Below, piece after piece: positions 25,022 to 32,594 of a DNA stretch of 37,754 nt (within the stretch, counting starts at the first letter, position 1; the number at the start of each line of letters is the position of its first letter). The translations under genes were made by a program, and so were the position numbers. The notes under the pieces were generated by a model. The model ran no database searches. It saw only the letters and a program-made list of their open reading frames with translations, and was not told the origin of the DNA. The stretch spans positions 1 through 37,754 of the forward strand of contig CAZYLK010000043.1 of the NCBI GenBank assembly GCA_964648365.1, written 5' to 3'. The DNA is from SURF-32 sp964648365. GTDB taxonomy: Bacteria; Planctomycetota; Phycisphaerae; UBA1845.

Positions 25022-25945
25022 TCAGCGCCAGACGCCTTCGCTCGTTTCCGACCCGTACCGCGGTTGGCACGCGGTAGACGACGCGGCGTCGACTCCCGCC
25101 GACGGCTGACGCGCGGTCCCCGGTTCCGCCCGACGTCGAACCACGGCATACGCTGCGCTCGCGGCAATGACCATCAGCCCGAAGACCGCCACAATCGACA
25201 TCGCGGGCGGAAGATCCCACCGCCAGCTTGCCGAAAGGCCCGCCACCGTTGCCGCGATGCCCAGCGACCAGCCGGTCAGCAGCCGCGCCGCCACCGAGTC
25301 AAAGAACATCATCGCGCAGACGGCCGGAACGACGAGAAAGCTGAACACCAGCAGTACGCCCGCGATCTGCACCGAACTGGTCACCACCAGCCCGAACGTC
25401 ATGTAGAAAACGAAATCCCACTTGCGCTGCCCCGTCGCCGCCGCCGGTCCGCCGTGGTTGCGCGAGCTATCGAAGAAAGGGCGACGGAAGCACCAATGAA
25501 CCAGGCCGACGCACCCGTAGACGATGAGCGTCCTGGTGACCTGCGGCCAGGTCACAAACAACAACTCACCCTCCAGCATGCTCTTGAGCTGCTCGGTTTC
25601 AACGGCCGTCTTCGAGAGAATCAGCAGCGACATGGCCGTGCTGACGGCGTAGGTGATCCCGATCATGGCCTCCTGCGGCACGCGGTGATCCCGAAACCGG
25701 GCCAGCGAGAACACTGCCGCGCCGACAAAGGTGAAGCCCAGCGAGACGAAATAGGCCTGAACCGAGCCTGGCGCCAGCCCCGCGGCGAGTCCGACGGCGG
25801 TCCCCATCGCGGCGATCTGCGCCAGCGCCAGGTCGACGAATATCACGCCGCGCATGACGACGTGAAGGCCCAGGTAGCAGTGGATCCCCGTCAGAACCAC
25901 ACAGGCAACAAACGGCAACCAGATAATGTCCAGGATATCGGCCAT
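25022..25945 (-). CDS. znuB: Zinc/manganese ABC transporter permease (ZnuB-like)
   Basis: This 307-residue integral membrane protein belongs to the ABC-3 family of metal permeases (ZnuB, MntB, TroC). The early signature LGLHVVMRGVIFVDLALAQIAAMG and the later VVTSSVQIAGVLLVFSFLVVPA are typical, and about eight membrane helices are visible. The C-terminal 40 residues are hydrophilic and non-conserved. It lies 69 bases downstream of the binding-protein gene on the same strand. The ATPase (ZnuC) that should energise it is absent from the cluster. Zinc rather than manganese is inferred from the neighbouring porin and His-rich genes; the symbol is a family-level guess. Confidence 0.88.
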   Translation of the reverse strand: MADILDIIWLPFVACVVLTGIHCYLGLHVVMRGVIFVDLALAQIAAMGTAVGLAAGLAPGSVQAYFVSLGFTFVGAAVFSLARFRDHRVPQEAMIGITYAVSTAMSLLILSKTAVETEQLKSMLEGELLFVTWPQVTRTLIVYGCVGLVHWCFRRPFFDSSRNHGGPAAATGQRKWDFVFYMTFGLVVTSSVQIAGVLLVFSFLVVPAVCAMMFFDSVAARLLTGWSLGIAATVAGLSASWRWDLPPAMSIVAVFGLMVIAASAAYAVVRRRAEPGTARQPSAGVDAASSTACQPRYGSETSEGVWR

Positions 25946-26014
25946 GGTTTACCACTGATACAACAACGACGCTCTGCCAGTCCCCTGAGTTGCTGCGCCT
26001 ATTCGCGCGTGTAC

Positions 26015-26980
26015 TCACTCACCGGCGGCACCGGCCGAATCGGTCTCATCCAGGGCAGCGATGAGCGTATCAATATTGTACTCGAACAGCTTTTCATATG
26101 TGTCGACCTCGGCCACCGCCTTGACCTCCTGAGCCAGGACGATGGCCCGCCCTTCGACCCGCGCCGCCACCGACTCGGCACTGGAGAGATTGTTGTACGT
26201 CTCGACGATGATCACCCGCGCGCCGGCGGCTTTCATGTGGTCGACGCACTCCGACAGATGTTGCGGGCCGGGAGAGACGCCGGGCTTCGGCTCGATCTCG
26301 TCGATCGCCACCAGGCCGAACCGGTCGAGGAAGTAGGACCACGCCCGATGGTAGATCACCAGTTTCGTCCCGGCGTACGGCTTCATCCGCGCGACGAGCC
26401 GGTCGGTCAGAGCCTTCATGCGGTCGGCGAAGTCGTTGTACCCCGATTCATAGTCATCGGCATGCGCCGGATCGGCCCGCTTCAGGGCGTCGGTGATGGT
26501 GCGGCCGGCGACGATCCCGTTCAGCGGATCGAGCATGTAGTGTGTGTTGCCGTACGCGTGAATGTCGCCCAGCGCCCGCGTCGCCTCGCCGCGCCGGGGC
26601 ACGTCCTTCAAGGCAATCCCGCGCGAGACGTCCACATTGCCCTCGCCTCCGGGAAGCAGCTTCGCATTCCGCGCGCCCTTGACGAGCAGTGACGCCCAGG
26701 CTTCGCCGTCCAGGCCGCTGTGTACGAACAGATCCGCCCGCTTGACCATCATCATGTGACTGGGTTTGGCCTGCACGTTGTGAACGTCTTCAGGGCCGCG
26801 CATGACCGCATCGACGTCGACGCGTTCGCCGCCGATCTGGCGCGTGATGTCGGCCAGTCCGGGCGTGGTGGTCACCACGCGGACCGTCGCACGTGCCGCC
26901 GGTCCGCACGCGGCAATGGCAATCGCCGCCGCGCAGGCCGTAGCTGCCTTGTTCGCTCTACTGGTGAATGAACAGCCCAT
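26015..26980 (-). CDS. znuA: Metal-binding protein of a zinc ABC transporter (ZnuA-like)
   Basis: This 321-residue cluster A-I solute-binding protein would capture metal in the periplasm and deliver it to the permease. Likely ligands are His67 (EDVHNV), His147 (GNTHYMLDP), His211 (IYHRAWSYF) and Glu260 (IVETYNN). The His-rich loop found in many ZnuA proteins is missing; a His-rich tail is instead on the preceding small lipoprotein. The signal segment ends in IAIAAC, so it may be a lipoprotein. ATG 26980 is chosen because AGGAGG lies six to seven bases upstream, inside the end of the preceding gene; the two genes overlap by 23 bases. Zinc is inferred from context; manganese cannot be excluded. 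Confidence 0.88.
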   Translation of the reverse strand: MGCSFTSRANKAATACAAAIAIAACGPAARATVRVVTTTPGLADITRQIGGERVDVDAVMRGPEDVHNVQAKPSHMMMVKRADLFVHSGLDGEAWASLLVKGARNAKLLPGGEGNVDVSRGIALKDVPRRGEATRALGDIHAYGNTHYMLDPLNGIVAGRTITDALKRADPAHADDYESGYNDFADRMKALTDRLVARMKPYAGTKLVIYHRAWSYFLDRFGLVAIDEIEPKPGVSPGPQHLSECVDHMKAAGARVIIVETYNNLSSAESVAARVEGRAIVLAQEVKAVAEVDTYEKLFEYNIDTLIAALDETDSAGAAGE

Positions 26981-27227
26981 TGCCGCCCTCCTCGTGCTCG
27001 TGCTCGTCCTCATGCTCATCCGCGTGTTCGTCGGCATGCTCATCCGCGGCGCCGACGCCGAACTGCATCTCGAAAAACCCCGTGATAATCCCCTCCATCG
27101 TGGCCAGCGACCCGGTCAGCGCGCCCTGAAGCACGCTGTCGCGGACGACCATGTCACAGCCGGTGGTGACGTAAGTCAAACATACGGTTGCCAGAAGAAA
27201 TCGTTTCGTCAGGTTCCTGGTTTGCAT
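26958..27227 (-). CDS. Small lipoprotein with an Asp-Glu-His metal-binding tail
   Basis: This 89-residue protein has a signal ending in VTTGC (Cys24), a short core (VVRDSVLQGALTG...GIITGFFEMQFG) and a tail at residues 61-80 built from a D-E-H-A repeat that degenerates to E-D-E-H-E-H-E-E, with His64, 68, 72, 76 and 78. The tail is a plausible low-affinity zinc binder. The core resembles short planctomycete lipoproteins of unknown role that carry a C-D-x-V-V-R-D start; this is from memory of such proteins. It overlaps znuA by 23 bases, and its Glu-Glu-Gly codons supply the znuA ribosome site. A role in holding zinc at the membrane for ZnuA is inferred. GGAAAT ten bases upstream supports ATG 27227. 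Confidence 0.8.
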   Translation of the reverse strand: MQTRNLTKRFLLATVCLTYVTTGCDMVVRDSVLQGALTGSLATMEGIITGFFEMQFGVGAADEHADEHADEHEDEHEHEEGGNGLFIHQ

Positions 27228-27349
27228 GATTATTTCCTTTTCATCAGCAACTTCGCGGTGGCAGATTGCGCCGCGCGATGTGAATTAGCCGCTCTCTTAC
27301 GGTCCGGTTCGGATGGCGCTGCTCCCTATGGATTAACGGCCCCGCTCCG

Positions 27350-27395
27350 TTATTCATTCGTTATTCGCTATTCGCTATTCGCCATTCACTATCGC
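27350..27395 (-). repeat. Heptamer array GCGAATA at the porin stop codon
   Basis: Reading on the minus strand from the last porin codons: GCGATA, GTGAATG, GCGAATA, GCGAATA, GCGAATA, ACGAATG, AATAACG. The porin TAG stop (27389-27391) lies within the first unit. The same heptamer family occurs after tRNA-Glu at 34472-34506. As 7 is not a multiple of 3, TAG and TGA occur in more than one frame. Confidence 0.85.
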
Positions 27396-28765
27396 CTCAC
27401 CCAGTAAGGATGCGGCGGATGGGCGCCCAGCACGCCGGTGAACTGCAGGAAGACCGCCTCCTCGCTGCGCGAGCCGTCATCCAACCGGAACATCCGATGC
27501 TGATATTCGAGCCGGACGCGCAGAAACTCGTTCAGATACCAACTCAGATAGGGCGAGATGGCGATATCATAGTCGTCCGGGCCGCGCGTCTCGGAATCAG
27601 GAAACTCCGAGTAATCGCCGCGCAATCCGACGTACCAGTCGCGGTGAAACTGATACTGGGCAAAAGCGTAGGCGCCGAAGCTGTGATTGCGGTGCGAGCC
27701 GAACACGCCGCGGTCGATGTCCTTGGCGCTCCACATCGCTTCGCCCTGGATCAGCAGGCTGCGGAACTTGGACGGGTCCGGGTGCGTCCATTGATAGGCC
27801 GCATCGACGCCGAAGACGTTGGCGTCAAAGTCGCTGTCGTCGGACGTGTGGGCGAAGAGGTAACTGCCCCCCAACTCGAATGAACTCGTCTCCGTGATAT
27901 CGTCGAAGAAGGTAATATGAGCCAGCACCGCGGGATTCTCGGCATTGGGGCCGCCCAGGATGGGCGGGTCGTGCCCGCCGTCGGCGTTGACCAGTTCGAT
28001 CTTCGCCTCCAGGTACTTATCCCACGGGTTCGGCACCAGCCAGCTCAGCGACCCGCCGATCGACGCCATGCCTTCCGGGCCGAAGAAGTTCGTCACCACC
28101 AGCGGGCGCGTCACCTGCGGCAGGTCGTGCGTGTGCAGAAGGTTGTTGCGGCCGAAGGCGTTGCGGAACTTTCCGACCTTCAGCGCCAGATCGTACGGCA
28201 ACGTGTGAAAGTCGATATAGCCTTCCTCGATCTCGACGTGATGGTCGATGGATACGTCGCCATCGCGTTCGCTTTCGATCTCCTCACCCAGCGCGATGAC
28301 CAGCACGCCGTCGGCCGACGGTGAGATGGCCGCGCGCAGGTCGATCTCCACTTCGCGCAGGTTGAACCGGTTGAGCGCTTTGTTCTCGCCCCGGCTGGAG
28401 ATGCTCACCCCGGTATCGAGGAAGACTGTGATCTCCGGGTTCAGCAGGTTCCCCCCGCCGGCGCCGCCGGAGAGATCGAACATCGACGACGCGGGCGCGG
28501 CCGGCTCGACCGCGGCTGGCGGCTGCGATTGCAGCGTGTCGATCGCCTCATCCTGTGCGGCGTCCGCCTCTTCCATGCCGTCCAGCCGCTTTTCCAGTTC
28601 ACGGATTCGAGTCTGATCCTCCTCGTGCCGTTTCTCCAGCGCTTCCAGGCGCTGCTGTAACTTCCGCAGTTCCTGCACGACGGGGTCTTCGGCCCCCCGA
28701 TCCTGCGCCGGCGATGCACCGGCCATCATCAGCGCCGCCACGGGCGCGCAGTAGTACAAACGCAT
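27389..28765 (-). CDS. Outer-membrane beta-barrel of the zinc-regulated type
   Basis: This 458-residue protein has a signal peptide (to about residue 20), a coiled-coil stalk at 27-80 (QELRKLQQRLEALEKR...) and then a porin-like barrel of alternating strands. The barrel matches, from memory, a family annotated as zinc-regulated outer-membrane receptor and often found next to znuA: FNLREVEIDLRAAISP, LALKVGKFRNAFGRNNLLHTHDLPQVTRPLV, WYVGLRGDYSE, and the end EAVFLQFTGVLGAHPPHPY. There is no TonB plug domain, so it would be a passive or facilitated channel. ATG 28765 has GGAGAG six bases upstream; the ATG at 28777 would leave the ribosome site inside the gene. The stop codon lies in a heptamer array. 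Confidence 0.85.
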   Translation of the reverse strand: MRLYYCAPVAALMMAGASPAQDRGAEDPVVQELRKLQQRLEALEKRHEEDQTRIRELEKRLDGMEEADAAQDEAIDTLQSQPPAAVEPAAPASSMFDLSGGAGGGNLLNPEITVFLDTGVSISSRGENKALNRFNLREVEIDLRAAISPSADGVLVIALGEEIESERDGDVSIDHHVEIEEGYIDFHTLPYDLALKVGKFRNAFGRNNLLHTHDLPQVTRPLVVTNFFGPEGMASIGGSLSWLVPNPWDKYLEAKIELVNADGGHDPPILGGPNAENPAVLAHITFFDDITETSSFELGGSYLFAHTSDDSDFDANVFGVDAAYQWTHPDPSKFRSLLIQGEAMWSAKDIDRGVFGSHRNHSFGAYAFAQYQFHRDWYVGLRGDYSEFPDSETRGPDDYDIAISPYLSWYLNEFLRVRLEYQHRMFRLDDGSRSEEAVFLQFTGVLGAHPPHPYWVRR

Positions 28766-28786
28766 GAATCTCTCCATCGCTCAGAG

Positions 28787-28806
28787 CCCCCGCATTCATG
28801 CGGGGG
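28787..28806 (+). repeat. Dispersed 'GCATTCATGC' palindrome upstream of the porin gene
   Basis: CCCCCGCAT-TC-ATGCGGGGG, preceded by CAGAG, is identical in its stem to the copy at 4022-4041. It lies 21 bases upstream of the porin ATG, in the 5' leader of that gene, where it could affect translation or transcript stability. Confidence 0.85.
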
Positions 28807-29017
28807 TTCACTGGTGGACAGCCAATCTGAAAAGGGCGTGTCGCGACCGGGTCAAACGGCGCGCGCTGACGGTCCGGGCGCGCCAGCGGAGCGCGGCGGA
28901 GGCCCACCTGGCTCTCCTTGCAGGCAACGCCCGAGCGGCGCTGGTCTCGCCAAGCGCCTCAGCGGCGCGGCATCAGCGCAGTCGGTGACACAGCCGATTC
29001 ACGATAGGTTGGGAGAT

Positions 29018-29422
29018 TCAGCAGGGAGGAGCACGGGCAGGGTGGGCGGCGGCGAGCGGCGAGCCGCGCGTCTGATTGGCGGCGACGGCGATCCGGCCGA
29101 TCGGGTCGGCATCGCTGACCGCGTCGCTGACCGCCGCCAGCGCGACGTGCGTCGTGCTCAGCGCGCGGCAGATCACACACTGGTCGTCATGGTGCGTCGG
29201 ACCGTGGCGGTGATCGGGATCCTCGCAGCCGTCGCCACAGGAAGGCCCGATCTGCAGCCCGCCGTGGTCATGGCCGCAGTCGGCGACATGGTCGGCGTGG
29301 TCGTGATGCAGCAGCGGGGCGAGCGTGTACGCGCCGTACGACGCCAGCACCGTCCAGACGACGGCGCGGGTCGCGGCAACGCCGAAGATGTCCCGCCGCG
29401 CGATCACGCCCCGGATTATCAC
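29018..29422 (-). CDS. His/Cys-rich membrane-anchored protein
   Basis: This 134-residue protein has one N-terminal hydrophobic helix (AVVWTVLASYGAYTLAPLL) followed by a metal-ligand-rich domain: HHDHADHVADCGHDHGG, then CGDGCEDPDHRHGPTHHDD and CVICRAL. Ten His and several Cys fall within about 50 residues. The layout recalls DUF2946-type proteins, small membrane proteins found near metal or copper genes, but I cannot confirm membership. It starts with GTG at 29422, overlapping the stop of the MetS-like gene (GTGA). It is therefore translated with the NSS symporter, and lies just upstream of the zinc island. A metal-binding role is inferred. Confidence 0.72.
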   Translation of the reverse strand: MIIRGVIARRDIFGVAATRAVVWTVLASYGAYTLAPLLHHDHADHVADCGHDHGGLQIGPSCGDGCEDPDHRHGPTHHDDQCVICRALSTTHVALAAVSDAVSDADPIGRIAVAANQTRGSPLAAAHPARAPPC

Positions 29423-29616
29423 CGATCCCGATCCCGCGTGTCAATGTCCAGCGGCGCGTGATGATGCTCGCCGGGGGCGGACTCGCGGAGGATCCGGTAC
29501 ATGCAGAAGGCCGCCAGCCCGCCGACGATGACAAAACTTCCGATCATTACGGCCGCCCCGGCGGAGGTCAGGCCGTACGTCGGGGCGGTCTGCGCGAGCA
29601 GTTGAGCCAGGTTCAT
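29419..29616 (-). CDS. MetS-like small subunit of an NSS transporter
   Basis: This 65-residue protein has a single membrane helix (SAGAAVMIGSFVIVGGLAAFCMYRIL) and a short His- and Asp-rich cytoplasmic end. Its size, single helix and position directly after an NSS-family symporter match MetS, the small subunit needed by some bacterial Met/Ala NSS transporters. The start overlaps the symporter stop as ATGA (29613-29616) and its own stop overlaps the next GTG start. GGAGG lies about ten bases upstream. The assignment depends on context and topology rather than on a strong motif. Confidence 0.75.
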   Translation of the reverse strand: MNLAQLLAQTAPTYGLTSAGAAVMIGSFVIVGGLAAFCMYRILRESAPGEHHHAPLDIDTRDRDR

Positions 29617-31454
29617 GACTTGTACGCCTCCAGGTGCGGATCGCTCTGCTCCGCCAGGTGTAACGCGCTGCCGATGCGCCCCTGACACGCGATGTGCGTC
29701 AAAGCCACAAGCAGCACCACGGTGAGAATGATGGCCACGAACACGCACAGCGCGACCACCGACGTCCCCACAGCCGCGTCCCGTGCCTTGCGGGCGGCTT
29801 CCGCATGGGGAGCGAGTTCCGGCGGCAGGTCGATCGGGATGCCGCTCTTGCCGAGAATCGACTCGGTATGGGCCGTGAGTTCCGCCTCACTCATTGAATC
29901 GCCGTGCTGCGCCGCGATGGCGTCGACGTAGACGCCGCGCTCCGCCTCCAACCCCACCGCGTTCGGGTTAAGCGTGTGGAGGTAGCCAGGTGCATTTTCG
30001 ATGGCCCACATGACCAGCACGATCGCCAGAAACGCGGGAGTAATATATCGAAGCACGAAGGGCATGAACCTCGGCAGCGGAAAGTCCGCGCCGCGATTGG
30101 CCTCGGCGACGCCGCGTTTCGCCCCGATCACCCAACCGAAAATAATGACCTGCCCCAGCGCGGCGAGGATCATCATGAAGTTGCACCAGAAGTCGGTGTG
30201 GTCCAGCGCGGTCAGCCCGGAGCTGAAGTAAAAGATCGGCGCGGCGCCCAGCGCCGTGAGGATGCCGAGCAGGCAGACGCTGCCTGAGCGGCCCAGCCCG
30301 AAACCGTCCTCAATAAAGGCAATGGCCGGCTGCAACATGCTGAGCGAACTGGTCACGGCCGCCAGGAACAGCAGCCCGAACCACATCCCGCCGAAAAACC
30401 ACCCGCCGGGCATGTAGTGCATGATGGCCGGCATGGTCACGAAGCCCAGCCCGAACGTACTGCCCGTGGCGTTCTCCGGACCAAGGAAGAGAAACGCACA
30501 CGGGATGACGATCAGCCCGCCCAGGATGACTTCGCAGAACTCATTGGTGCTGCTGGCCGTCAGCGAGGTGAGCACCACGTCGTCGTTCGGCTTCAGATAA
30601 CTGGAATAGCAGAGGATCAACCCGAAGCCGACGCTGAGTGTAAAGAAAATCTGCCCGGCCGCGGCCAGCCACACGCTCGGATCACGCAGCTTGTCCCACT
30701 GCGGATTCCACATGAACCCCAGTCCGCCCCCCACCGATCGCGTCGTCTCAGCCCCACCGGCGCCGGTGATGACTACGTCCGGAAGCGTCAGCGCCCGCAC
30801 CAGGATGATGCAGGCGCACCCGATCAGCAGCGGCATGGCGAACTTGCAGAAGGTCTCGATGCCGCGGGTGACGCCGCGATAGATGATGATGAAGTTGATG
30901 ATGAAGCAGGCGATGACGAGGTAGAGCAGGCTGCCCTCCATCGTTGAGCCGTGCCCGGCGATTCCGACCGTATCCTCGAAGTGCCCACCCGAGGCCGCGA
31001 CCACCTTCGCGGCGTCGGCGGCGCTGGTGCCGATGTCTTCGAACGTCTTGGCCATGCCGCCGGTGAAGTACTCGATGGCGTAGCGCAGACACCACGCCTC
31101 GACGATGACGTAGTACGTGTAGACCACGACGGGAACCAGCAGCGTGAGCGCTCCCACGAACTTGGCCGGCGCCTTGCGCCAGATGGCGTACATGATGCCC
31201 GGGCCGTTGTTCTGCCCGAACCGCCCCCCGAGCCGGCCCATGGTCCACTCGCACCAGCAGATCGGGATGCCCAGCAGCAGGAAGCTGATCAGGTACGGCA
31301 GCATGAACGCGCCGCCGCCGTTGTTGACCGCCTGCCCGGGGAATCGAAGAAAGTTGCCCAGCCCGACGGCCGAGCCGGCCACCGCGAGGATGACCCCCAT
31401 CTTCGAGCCCCAGTTCTCCTTCTTAGGCTGTCCCAGATGCGGTTCGGTGCTCAT
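29613..31454 (-). CDS. Neurotransmitter:sodium symporter (NSS) family transporter
   Basis: This 613-residue LeuT-fold transporter begins with the family signature WGSKMGVILAVAGSAVGLGNFLRFPGQAVNNGGGAFMLPYLI, whose unwound first helix binds sodium and substrate, and continues with about twelve membrane helices. Conserved later segments include GQIFFTLSVGFGLILCYSSYL and AAVTSSLSMLQP. Bacterial members take up amino acids with sodium. A longer-than-usual external or linker region before the last helix (about residues 495-560, charged) is notable. It is coupled by ATGA to a MetS-like subunit, suggesting an aliphatic amino acid such as Met or Ala as substrate; this is inference. The ribosome site is weak. 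Confidence 0.92.
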   Translation of the reverse strand: MSTEPHLGQPKKENWGSKMGVILAVAGSAVGLGNFLRFPGQAVNNGGGAFMLPYLISFLLLGIPICWCEWTMGRLGGRFGQNNGPGIMYAIWRKAPAKFVGALTLLVPVVVYTYYVIVEAWCLRYAIEYFTGGMAKTFEDIGTSAADAAKVVAASGGHFEDTVGIAGHGSTMEGSLLYLVIACFIINFIIIYRGVTRGIETFCKFAMPLLIGCACIILVRALTLPDVVITGAGGAETTRSVGGGLGFMWNPQWDKLRDPSVWLAAAGQIFFTLSVGFGLILCYSSYLKPNDDVVLTSLTASSTNEFCEVILGGLIVIPCAFLFLGPENATGSTFGLGFVTMPAIMHYMPGGWFFGGMWFGLLFLAAVTSSLSMLQPAIAFIEDGFGLGRSGSVCLLGILTALGAAPIFYFSSGLTALDHTDFWCNFMMILAALGQVIIFGWVIGAKRGVAEANRGADFPLPRFMPFVLRYITPAFLAIVLVMWAIENAPGYLHTLNPNAVGLEAERGVYVDAIAAQHGDSMSEAELTAHTESILGKSGIPIDLPPELAPHAEAARKARDAAVGTSVVALCVFVAIILTVVLLVALTHIACQGRIGSALHLAEQSDPHLEAYKS

Positions 31455-31514
31455 GCGCTCTATCCAACCGGGTTATCGAGTTCGTCGCCAGAGGGTCGGT
31501 TGTGCAATCCGGAT

Positions 31515-31565
31515 CACCGGTTGAAAACCGGTGCCACACTCACACCGGTTACACACCGGTGCCAC
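31515..31565 (+). repeat. Two variable-stem hairpins upstream of the NSS gene
   Basis: 31515-31537 reads CACCGGTT, GAA, AACCGGTG, CCAC, identical in stem and loop to the copy at 13708. 31543-31565 reads CACCGGTT, ACA, CACCGGTG, CCAC with one mismatch. They lie between the nadC stop and the NSS gene. Confidence 0.85.
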
Positions 31566-31587
31566 AGGGCACCACATGCCGCGAGCA

Positions 31588-32523
31588 TCAACCGACCCGC
31601 TCCAGGGCAACATCCAGCGCCGGGGCCGAATGCGTCAGCGCCCCCACCGAGATGCGCTCGACGCCCGTCTCGGCAATGGCACGGACCTGAGGCAGCATGA
31701 TGCCGCCCGATGCCTCCAGCGCCAACCGCCCGGCCAGACCGCGCTCGTTTCGCAGCCGGACCGCCTCCCGCATTTGCTCCAGCGAAAAGTTGTCCAGCAA
31801 GATCACATCGATGCCGACCACGTCCAGCAGGGCGGCGAATTGCTCCAGCAAATCCACCTCGACCTCGACGAACGAGACCGCGCCGCGATCGCCGAGCCGG
31901 TTGAGCAGATCAAAGACGTGCCCCCCCAGACGCGCCGCCGGCACACCCGCGAGATGGTTGTCTTTCAGCAGCACGCCGTCGTACAGGCCAAGGCGATGAT
32001 TCCAGCCCCCCCCGCAACGCACGGCGTACTTTTCCAACAGGCGAAACCCCGGCGTGGTCTTGCGGGTGTCCAGGATGGCAGCGCCCGTTCCGGCGACGGC
32101 GTCGACGAAGGACCGCGTCAGCGTCGCCACGCCCGAGAGGCGCTGCAGGAAGTTGAGCACCACGCGCTCGGCGGAAAGCACCCTGCCGAACGGCCCCGTG
32201 ATGCGTCCCGCAACCGCCGGCGGGTCCGTCACGGCGTCCCCATCCGCAACGTCGCCGGCCTCGAACGAGAGCCGTTCGTCGTACGCGGCGAGGATTGTTG
32301 GCACGATCGCCAGACCGGCCACAACGCCTGCGCGGCGGATCTGAATCTCGAATCGAGCCGGTTCGTCAGGATTTGGCAGCAATACGGCCGTGGCATCACC
32401 GCCCCCCAAATCCTCATTGCGGGCAAGTTCGATGAGTTGACGCACCGCCGGATCGCCCAGGACGCGCGCGGCCATCTCGGTCGCCGACGGTTGGATGACC
32501 GCAGCCTGAACCGGCGTGCCCAT
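31588..32523 (-). CDS. nadC: Nicotinate-nucleotide pyrophosphorylase (carboxylating)
   Basis: NadC (quinolinate phosphoribosyltransferase) converts quinolinate and PRPP to nicotinate mononucleotide in de novo NAD synthesis. The protein is 311 residues with the hallmark LDTRKTTPGFRLLEKYAVRCGGGWNHRLGLYDGVLLKDNH (starting at residue 151), ERVVLNFLQRLSGVAT before it, and IDVILLDNFS and LEASGGI after it. The early EDLGGGDAT matches the family's EDLGxGDxT. ATG 32523 has GGAGG eight bases upstream; an upstream in-frame start would run into the octamer array. It follows polX on the same strand after 63 bases that are mostly repeat. Confidence 0.96.
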   Translation of the reverse strand: MGTPVQAAVIQPSATEMAARVLGDPAVRQLIELARNEDLGGGDATAVLLPNPDEPARFEIQIRRAGVVAGLAIVPTILAAYDERLSFEAGDVADGDAVTDPPAVAGRITGPFGRVLSAERVVLNFLQRLSGVATLTRSFVDAVAGTGAAILDTRKTTPGFRLLEKYAVRCGGGWNHRLGLYDGVLLKDNHLAGVPAARLGGHVFDLLNRLGDRGAVSFVEVEVDLLEQFAALLDVVGIDVILLDNFSLEQMREAVRLRNERGLAGRLALEASGGIMLPQVRAIAETGVERISVGALTHSAPALDVALERVG

Positions 32524-32549
32524 TCCGCAAACCTCCGCCGAAGGTCTAT

Positions 32550-32594
32550 CTTCCCTCACTCCCTCACTCCCTCACTCCCTCTTCCCTTACTCCC
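32550..32594 (-). repeat. Octamer array GGGAGTRA at the polX stop codon
   Basis: On the minus strand the units are GGGAGTAA, GGGAAGA, then GGGAGTGA three times, then GGGAAG. The polX stop is the TAA of the first unit (32587-32589). This matches the pheS array in unit, polarity and terminal GGGAAG variant, and fills most of the polX-nadC gap. Confidence 0.9.

Noticed and set aside
24917..26692. 591-codon plus-strand frame across the zinc ABC genes
   Set aside because: His/Arg/Asp-rich shadow of the ZnuA and ZnuB genes, which have strong family motifs on the other strand.
27228..29017. Zur-box search in the zinc island leaders
   Set aside because: No convincing palindromic Zur site of the known types was found in 27228-27388 or 28766-29017; regulation by zinc is therefore only inferred.
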